Assembly (NCBI RefSeq): GCF_964204645.1 | Contig: NC_134030.1 | Location: 22,635,210 to 22,699,209 of the forward strand | DNA from: Tubulanus polymorphus | Taxonomy: Eukaryota; Nemertea; Palaeonemertea; Tubulaniformes; Tubulanidae | Direction of reading: 5' to 3' | Length of the DNA stretch: 64,000 bases | Part shown: positions 24,901-33,900 of the stretch, one piece after another | How the letters are laid out: each line of letters starts with the position of its first letter | How positions within the stretch are numbered: the first letter of the stretch is position 1 | Notes under the pieces: generated by a model | The model's input: only the letters and a program-made list of their open reading frames with translations | Told to the model about the DNA's origin: nothing | The model's database searches: none | Made by a program: the position numbers and the translations under genes

Positions 24901-27900
24901 CGGCGTCTAGTTCATCTGTACGATCTGTATCTGGTGTTTGTAGATTCCGCGCAATGAGAAAGGATGGAAAGCTTGGTTCGACGCCGAAGCTCCCGAAGAG
25001 GAACAAATACCCGATGGTTATCAGACGTCATTGGATACGTTCAGAAAACTGTTACTCATCAGGTTCGTCTTATCGTCGCGCTCAATCACCGGTCATCGGC
25101 TATTTCTGATATAAAAACTTTCCTACTGGTCAGTTGAGTTGAAAACATTGAACGAATTTAAAACTATAGAACCTAAAGTCATGTGGAACTGGCTACAGAA
25201 TCCACTGATTTGGCTTTTAAGATTTGACTGTTAAAGTTGAAACATAGAAAATGAACTGAAGTAAAACACAACCGCTTGAAACAGTGGAATTGGATCCTGA
25301 AATCCTGGGTCCAGTTCCACAGTTTTGAGTTAAGACTTAACTCTGAGTTAACTAATTGGAAATGAACTAACTTTAACTCAGAGTTATCTCTAACTCACGA
25401 CTGTCGAACCGGGTCCTGAACGCTATGTGTGAATATTTCTAGAGCGTGGTGTCCAGATCGGACTATAGCTCAAGCGAGAAAGTACGTGGCCGATTCGCAG
25501 GGAAAACGATTCAGCGATCCGGTGATATTGAATCTCGAAGCCACGTGGGCCGAGGGCGACCCGCAAACGCCGCTTATCTGTTTCTTATCGATGGGTTCAG
25601 ATCCGACCAATCAAATTGAAGGATTGTCGAAAAAACTCCACGTCGGTATGTTTGAATAAAACAACAATACATGTGTATTCTGATGACATGTGCATGTGTA
25701 TTCTGGGTACATGTACATGTGTATTCCGATGACACATGTACATGTGTATTCTGGTGACATGTGCATGTGTATTCCGATGACACATGTACATGTGTATTCT
25801 GATGACATGTACATGTGTATTCTGGTGACATGTGCATGTGTATTCCGATGACACATGTACATGTGTATTCTGGTGACACATGTACATGTGTATTCTGGTG
25901 ACATGTACATGTGTATTCTGATGACATGTACATGTGTATTCTGGTGACGTGTATTTTATTTATAGAATGTAGGTCGATATCGATGGGTCAAGGCCAGGAG
26001 GTTCATGCGCGTAAACTTGTCAGTCAATTTATGGCTGGGGTGAGTGCGAGTGTCAGTTCAATCTCTTTTATTTCCTTTAAGTCTCTGTATGAACGATTAG
26101 TAAGAGATCGTTGTTACTGATTCTAGGGAGGCTGGTGTCTGCTGCAGAATTGTCATCTCGGTTTAGATTTTATGGATGAATTGCTGGAGACAGTGACGAC
26201 TACTGAAGGCATGCACGAAGGATTTAGAGTTTGGATCACTACTGAAGTTCATCCTCATTTCCCTATCAGTTTACTACAGGTAAACAAAGCACGACGGAGT
26301 TAAACATTGATCCTAACTGTTCCACAGTTCCACAGTTCACATTTGAATCCATGGTTGAAATAGTAATAATTATGATAGCATTAATAATGAGGCTTATATA
26401 ACGCTAAATCCAGTGGAAGCTGCTCTCTGCATTTTACTGTGTCCTTTAATAAGAAACATTTCTTCGTGGGGGGTCCCCATTCATTATTATGTACATATTG
26501 GTGGATGGGGAGGGGTCGGTGCAATTAATTGTGTACTGTAATGTTTAGTGCATATGAAAAACAGGCCGATTTTGCGTACAAGGGGGGAGGGGGGTGGGTT
26601 GAAAAATTAAAATTTCAAATGTAAGTAATAAATGAATGATCCTATATTGGAAGCATGTCGAACTGGATCGAGGATTGTCGAACTGGATCGAGGATTGTCG
26701 AACTGGATCGAGGATTGTCGAACCGGTTTCTGGCATTCTCGTGCGAAAATTTACTCTTCGTTTTTTTTTTTTTTTTTTTTCATTTCTAAACTTCACCGTT
26801 TAAGATACCGCTTATTGAATCTATCGGTTCTTGCCATGATTTTCTCTATAGAGTTCTATAAAGTTCACGAATGAACCGCCTCAGGGAATAAAGGCCGGTT
26901 TAAAACGAACCTACGCCGGTATAACGCAAGACTTCCTCGACATCAGCAACATGAACCAGTGGAGGCCGATACTGTACGGTGTCTCATTCTTACATACCGT
27001 CGTGCAGGTAGATATATTATACGGTGTCTCATTAGTGCGTGTTTAATCTCTAATAACAGTTCGATCGACGTAAATGCGTTTGCGATTTCAGGAACGTAGA
27101 AAGTTTGGTCCGTTAGGTTGGAATATACCGTACGAGTTTAACTCGGCTGATTGGACGGCCAGCGTTCAGTTCGTACAAAATCATCTCGACGATGTCGACC
27201 CGAAGAAGGTCAGTTCTAGCCGGTTTCAGGCTGATTTCATTAGAAAAACATGTAAAATTCATTTATTTATTTCTGAAGTAATTGTACCGCTAGAAAACTA
27301 CTGGCTTCGTCATTGTATCGTAATGTAAATGTAGTCCTCAATTCGCTGAAGTGACCGAAAATATTAATCGTAACAAATATTCAAATTTAATCAAATCTTG
27401 TTCTCCATAAGAAGTTTTCGTCGAACAAAAAATACTTAACAAATGACTTTAGAAAAAAAAATGGAGGGTGTCGTTATTTACTGGATTCATCGGGTGCGCA
27501 TTAAGAATTCTAGTTAAATTCATGTTTGTCGCAACTTCAATTTTCGACAAGGATAAATAAGAGTTAGGGTGAAATACAATGATGTTGATGATGCTGATGC
27601 TGAGGATGATGATGTTGATGATGATGATGATGATGCTGAGGATGATGTTGATGATGCTGATGCTGAGGATGATGATGTTGATGATGCTGATGCTGAGGAT
27701 GATGATGTTGATGATGATGATGATACAGATGATGATGATAATGATACAGATGATGATGATGATGCTGATGATGTTTTGGTTATGATTATTTGTAGGGCGT
27801 GTCGTGGAATACAGTGAGGTATATGTTAGGTGAAGTTCAGTACGGAGGACGTGTAACCGATGACTACGACAAACGTCTGTTGAATACGTTCGCTAAGGTT

Positions 27901-30900
27901 CGTATCCCCCTATTGCGCGTGATTTTAACTGATTGTGAAAAATGGATGTCCACGTGAAAATTCCGCGTATCCAAGAAACATCTTAATCAAAATGTTTGTA
28001 TAATACAGGGTTCCCACAGAGCAGGGAAATTGGGAAAAACTAGGGAATTTGGAAATGATAATTCCCGGTTTGGAAATATTTGGGAATTTGAGAAATTTTC
28101 GTCAAATCAGGGAAATATTTGGGAAATTCATTACATTTCACATATTGCATTTGCCGAGGGCAACTTTCTTCAGCGATTTCCCTTGAAAATCACCTTAATC
28201 ATCAGCCAGTCACCACTAAAATGTCTGTTCATTTCCATTTGGGAAAATAGAAAAATCACCCATGAAATTGGAAATTTTGAATTCATATAACTGTGGGAAC
28301 CATGATAATAATGCCTTAGTTTTTCTTTGGTCAGCTCGGGTATATGGGATTTTGTCGTAATTACAGGCGTATGCCACTATTTCGTTCAGTAATTCCTATA
28401 TAGACATAAAAATCTGATTTGTATATTCTGAGATGAGAATTCAGTATTAACTGTGTTATCTATAGGTGTGGTTCGGAGAGCACATGTTCACCGATGCCTT
28501 CCAGTTTTATATCGGGTATAAAATACCGAAGTTCAGAGCGATCGATCAGTACATGGCGTTCATACAGGAATTACCGCTGGTTGATTCACCGGAAGCGTTC
28601 GGTTTACATCCCAACGCCGATATCACGTGAGCTACTTTCAATATCTGTGACATTTTAAAGAATGTTGCGTTATGGAATCTACCCCGGGTCCATAGCCGTG
28701 ACATAAGTCCAAAACTGGTCTTGATGATTCTAGGACAATTGCCCCCCCCCCCCGAATAAAATCCGTTTTGATTTTTTGATTTGGATTAACACCACCTAAA
28801 TACTTTTACTAAGAAATTCATTTGTATATTGTTGAGTATAGATTTATAAGATATAGAATTACTGATGTTGCGTGCAGATCAAAAACTTAAAATCAGTCCT
28901 TGAGTAATCATAATTCACTTACCAAATTAAAGGAACCTTAATTAGTCCATTTATTAATGTATTAATTAACTTTGGCTAATTTATTGGAATTAGTTTTAGT
29001 GTTACTTAAGCCAAATAAAAGTCTTTAAATCAGTGCTAGAGTAATTAAATGATTAATTAGAAGTTAATATCTCTGTTACTTTAAAAAGATTTGATTTGGG
29101 GGGCAATTGTCCGGGGGGCAATTGTCCCGATAGCGTCTTAAATCATAAGACAACCCATCCCCCATTATAGAACTTGAAAGATGGAACCCAAAAAGTTTCC
29201 TTCAAGCTACTGGTAATGTTTTAGTGATTTGTGCATCATTTCGTCCACTATTCATGGATAGGCGGTTTTCGGACTTCAACTTTCTGGTTAAACTGTGGGG
29301 ATTATGTATATATCGTCACAGCATGCGCTCTCGGGAGTGTTATTTCAATAGACCACCCTTAACTTGTGGGTAGGTCGATAGAAGTGAGATAGTTTTAGAC
29401 TGGGGTCAGTTTGGCTAGGTTTCTACAACTCTAAAATCAATTCTAATTTCGTCATGAATTCAGTTTATGTTAAAGATCGATTCAGTAATGACTAGAATTG
29501 TTGGATTTGTTTGAGGTTTGTAAATGTTTAGTGTTCGTAGCGTTGTTTGTTTGTTTCGTAATCAGGTATCAAAGTAACACGGCTAAAGAGATATTGGATA
29601 CAATAATCAGTATACAACCTAAAGACAGCGGTGGTGGCGGAGGTGAGACGAGAGAAACTGTCGTCTATCGATTAGCTGATGATATGTTATCTAAATTACC
29701 TCCAGACTACATCCCGTACCAGGTAAATGAATATTACTGATATCAACCAGCACTGAGTTGCACGGATCCATAGTTCTGCATCCGATTGCAGTTCTGGATT
29801 CAGTTCAACAGTTCAGGACCTAGTTCCACAGTTCAGTATCAAATACCGGTACCAGTTTTGGACTTAGTTCCACAGCACTGCCGATCCAGTTCCCCAGGTC
29901 TGTACTCGGTTCCACAGTTTTTGCATCGAATTCCACGAATTAAAATTTGCATTTAGGCCGTTAAAACATCGGAATAGATTTAATTGTATCTCTATATACT
30001 GTGAAACTGCGTCCTTCACCGGTGCTAGTCGGGTGAGAAATACTGAATAAGAGAACTAAGCAACTTACAAACAAAGGTGTTGATTTATTATGACTATATC
30101 GACCTCTTCAAGACTTCTTTCACCGACTGAAACTATAAACTTTTATTTGTCGAAAATGATAAGGAAGTAAAACTTACTCGACTGGATGTATCGCTAAGAT
30201 CGGTGTTGTATGTGATTTCAGGTGAAGGAGCGTTTGATTAAAATGGGAATTCTTCAACCGTTGAATATTTTCCTGCGTCAAGAAGTCGACCGAATGCAGA
30301 AAGTGATTTCCGTCGTTCGTACGACTTTAACCGATCTGAAACTGGCGATCGAGGGAACGATCATTATGAGTGAGGTAGGGGAGTGAGTACTCGCTGTAGG
30401 GATACCACTCGAATAATGGTACTCCTTCGATGGTTCACTTTTTTGTCAGCGGAAAAATGAAATCTATTCAAGTTCTAATGTCCCCTAATTCAATGCAGAT
30501 ATCATGGCAAGACATGTCTCACATCATGGCTACCCGCCCTATCCAAATTTGGCTCCATTTCACAGGTAGCCTCTAATCAGTCGCCATAAAAACAGTCATG
30601 AAATGAACTACAGAATAATGTTTTAACATTCAATGAATTTTGTTTATTAATTCACACAAATTACACGATGTGGAATCAGTTTATCCGCTATGGAATCAAT
30701 AATTTAACCACAGTGGAATCAGATATTCCCGGCCTGTTCATTGGCTTTACGCCACCATTCGTCGTAAGCCGTCTTCTTTCGACGGCTAAGAGCGAGTTCT
30801 TCAGCTGAATCATCAGCTGCAGCAGCAGTTTCAGCGTTCACCATCGACCACAAACTGATCACTAACAACATGATCGGAAGTAAACTTCTCAACATTTTCA

Positions 30901-33900
30901 TCAGCATTGACGCTACAAATTAATACAATCTGTTTTATTATTGTTTAACCTCCGTGAAAGAAAGATCTTCATTCTATTTGTTGAATTAGTTTTTACAAGT
31001 TTACAGTGAAATTAGAATTATAACTTACCGATCATTTTAACAGTTGTTTCGGCGACAAATCACAGATTTATACGAGCAATTTACGAAGCTGAAATAGGAA
31101 CGAATACATCGGTGATATTTGAACTGAATTTCAGCAGTCATAAAAATATTTAATTCATCTATAATTAATCATAGAACCTACATCTGATGCTAGTTAAACT
31201 TAACAGAATTGAATACAGAAAATATCTACAATTTTTTTTAATGTTAGAATTATTTCTTGTAAATTTCATTAAACCAACATCTGTTTCAGATAAAGTTAAC
31301 AAATTCAAAAACATCAAATTTCTAAAATTAAAATCAAGTTTTAACAAATAGAAAATCGTCAAATTAGTTCTTGTACAATTCGTCCGTAGCAATAACTACA
31401 CAATATGAGATCAATGTTGATGACTCTACGATTGATGAACTTACCTTCGAATACAAACGATTCCAAGTTGATGAAATGTTGATGAAACTGATTGGTTTAT
31501 ATTGACTATGTCCGCACCACCTGCCTCTCATCTCACACTGGGTGAAATTATCAAAGCAGAAATTTACAATCGATCCTTTTTTTGTGGAATCAGGAATTGA
31601 AAAAAATCCACGCGGGAAACGGAGAATGCGTGCAAAAAATCAACCGAACCATGAATTCAATAATAGATACATCCAAACTGTTACCGGAGCAGTTTTACTG
31701 AGTCCTGTTGTGATAGAACAAAAGAGATGCGTGCAAAAAACTAAACCAACCGTACATCAAAAACATATGCCACGATTGTTCACTATTTTCATGGGCTTTG
31801 ATTTCATTCATAATTGATTGATCAGAAATTTATTCAGGAAAAATATATTTTCAAAAATATGATAATCTGTGGTTTTTATCATGAAATTCATGAAACGTAG
31901 GGCATTTTGGGAAAGAAAACCACCAAAATAAGTAGACTCTTAAGTCAGATCGTGTTTTGACTTGACAGTTGAATGGTACAGATACCAGTCTTTGTTCTTT
32001 TGTTATTTCATTTTGAACAACATTTTATAGACGTAAATAGAATCGTATCCCCTCATCAGGTGAATTAATCAGTCTGCAAAATCCAGGGATGTGATTTCCG
32101 GTCTTTGGGACCAAAATATTGACCCCTTGGGATTTGCACAGAAACGATGAGAGAAGTGGGGGGGGGGGGGGGTGAGGTACTCGGCTGACTGACGATTGGT
32201 ACCGGTGAGACATAAAAGCGTTCAAGACCGGACAATCAGAAGTCTTTTTTGCGCTGGATGGTTGCGCTGCTATCAGAATTCGACGACGATCGACTACCCT
32301 CGAGCTATTAATAGACAGTGTTCGCTCGCGTAATGCTGAAAAACGGCTTTTATGGCCCGTCACGTGGCGCCAACTACTGTATTTTGATATGCTAATGAGC
32401 AGGTGATGACGTCACTGTAACGTTTCCGAGCGTCCGCGGAGCGGTTTTTTCAGCATTACGCGAGCGTATGCCGAGTAAACTATCGCTCATAAATGAAAAC
32501 AAAAACAACTTTAGTGAAATTTGTTGTTTATTTCTGAATGCGAATTCCTCACTGAACAAATTGATGCGTAATAAAGGTTGATAAACCGATTATTAACGAA
32601 ATTACGGACCAAAACGTCGCACGGAGAGTAGGTGTGACAGACAGTAGTTGTCTATTTCCTGGTTAGAATTAGGAACATCGTTTTTATCCGAAATGCTCTA
32701 AAATGGCTCTCGGGGCAATGAAAATTCAAAATTTTTCTGGGGCTCGCTTGATTGCAGCTTCGCTGCAATAAGAGGTGAGTTCCGGTTTTTGATAAAAATG
32801 AAATCACATCCCTGAAGATCTGAAACAAGCATATTGTCTTAATTTATAAATTGGAATAAAATCTAATTTATCAAAAACTTTTCCTGTCTTCCGCTTTACC
32901 GAATGCTAATACAAACGCTAAGCAAATAGTTCTATAAAAAGTGGCTTGAAAATCGTTTAAGAAAAAGATACCCTTTGAATAAAGTTTTTGTGTTGATACA
33001 ATGATTGTTTCTGAACGAACAAGTGTTGGAATGATGTATGAAATTTGACAAAAAAAATGATCTGTATTCCTCGCATGCCACAGCAGCATAGCGAGTTGCG
33101 ATTGATTCCAACCGTTCAGTGCTGCCCCTATGAATAACAATAGCGGAATTTCTATGAACTAAAGTAATTGTACATTTTTCACCGGGTGGATTATGAATTG
33201 TTTCAAATGACATGTTGTACCTTCCGGAAACTGGGTGCCTCAAATTGATAAATAAATTATTGTTAAATCCAGGCATGTTTTCTAACTGAAACAGAAAATT
33301 TTAAAGTATAAACTTTGACAAACGATATGTTTTTATTTCTTATCATTGTAGAATTTACGTGACGCATTGGACAACATGTACGACGCGAAAGTGCCGGTGA
33401 TTTGGAGACGTATCTCGTGGGAGAGCAGCACGCTCGGATTCTGGTTCACCGAGATGTTAGAACGCAACGATCAATTCTCCGCGTGGATCTTTCAAGGTCG
33501 TCCGAACGTGTTCTGGATGACTGGTTTCTTTAATCCGCAAGGTATGATGATATTTCTCTCTAACTCACTGCTGCTGAAGGTGTCGTAGTCGGAATGGTCA
33601 TTAACCCATTATTAGTCGAAAAGTTACACAAAATACAGAAATTACTTACTCTGTTCTTTACTATAGTTTTCCAGTCTTTTTTAAATTACTTTAACCCTTT
33701 CATTGGTGACTAATTAGGCTAAACAAAAATGATACCTTGTTTCTCCGCAGCGGCCGGGTCATTTTTGTAAAATATGATAAAATTTATAAACAGTTCATTT
33801 CTATAGCGGCCGGGTCTGTTATGGTTAAATTGATCACGATTTTAAAAAAAAGTAATGTATAGGGTAGATAGGCGGCCGGCCGGGTCAACATTTAAGCTCA

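Larger units (their letters stand above)
23953..28626 (+). other. DNAH5: Dynein exons: AAA6 module
   Basis: Exons are 23953-24143, 24548-24669, 24944-25062, 25443-25645, 25966-26039, 26127-26279, 26852-27007, 27092-27208, 27796-27897 and 28466-28626. Recognisable segments are [48 protein letters not shown] and [15 protein letters not shown]. Exon 24944 is the least certain start, because an earlier AG at 24899-24900 also exists. The start at 24944 keeps the frame and matches the family ([12 protein letters not shown]). Confidence 0.93.

Noticed and set aside
25574-25933. Cys/His-rich minus-strand ORFs (about 100-119 codons)
   Set aside because: They come from the acatgtgtattctg tandem repeat, open in several frames at once.
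31542-31817. 91-codon plus-strand ORF near the nested gene
   Set aside because: No signal peptide, no domain, odd composition and no splice support. Probably chance.
32932-33276. Functional gene in the 114-codon minus-strand ORF
   Set aside because: The second copy is truncated and out of register, and the sequence is split by a transposon. I treat it as a relic and assign no function. A faint likeness to a TBP half-repeat was too weak to report as a call.
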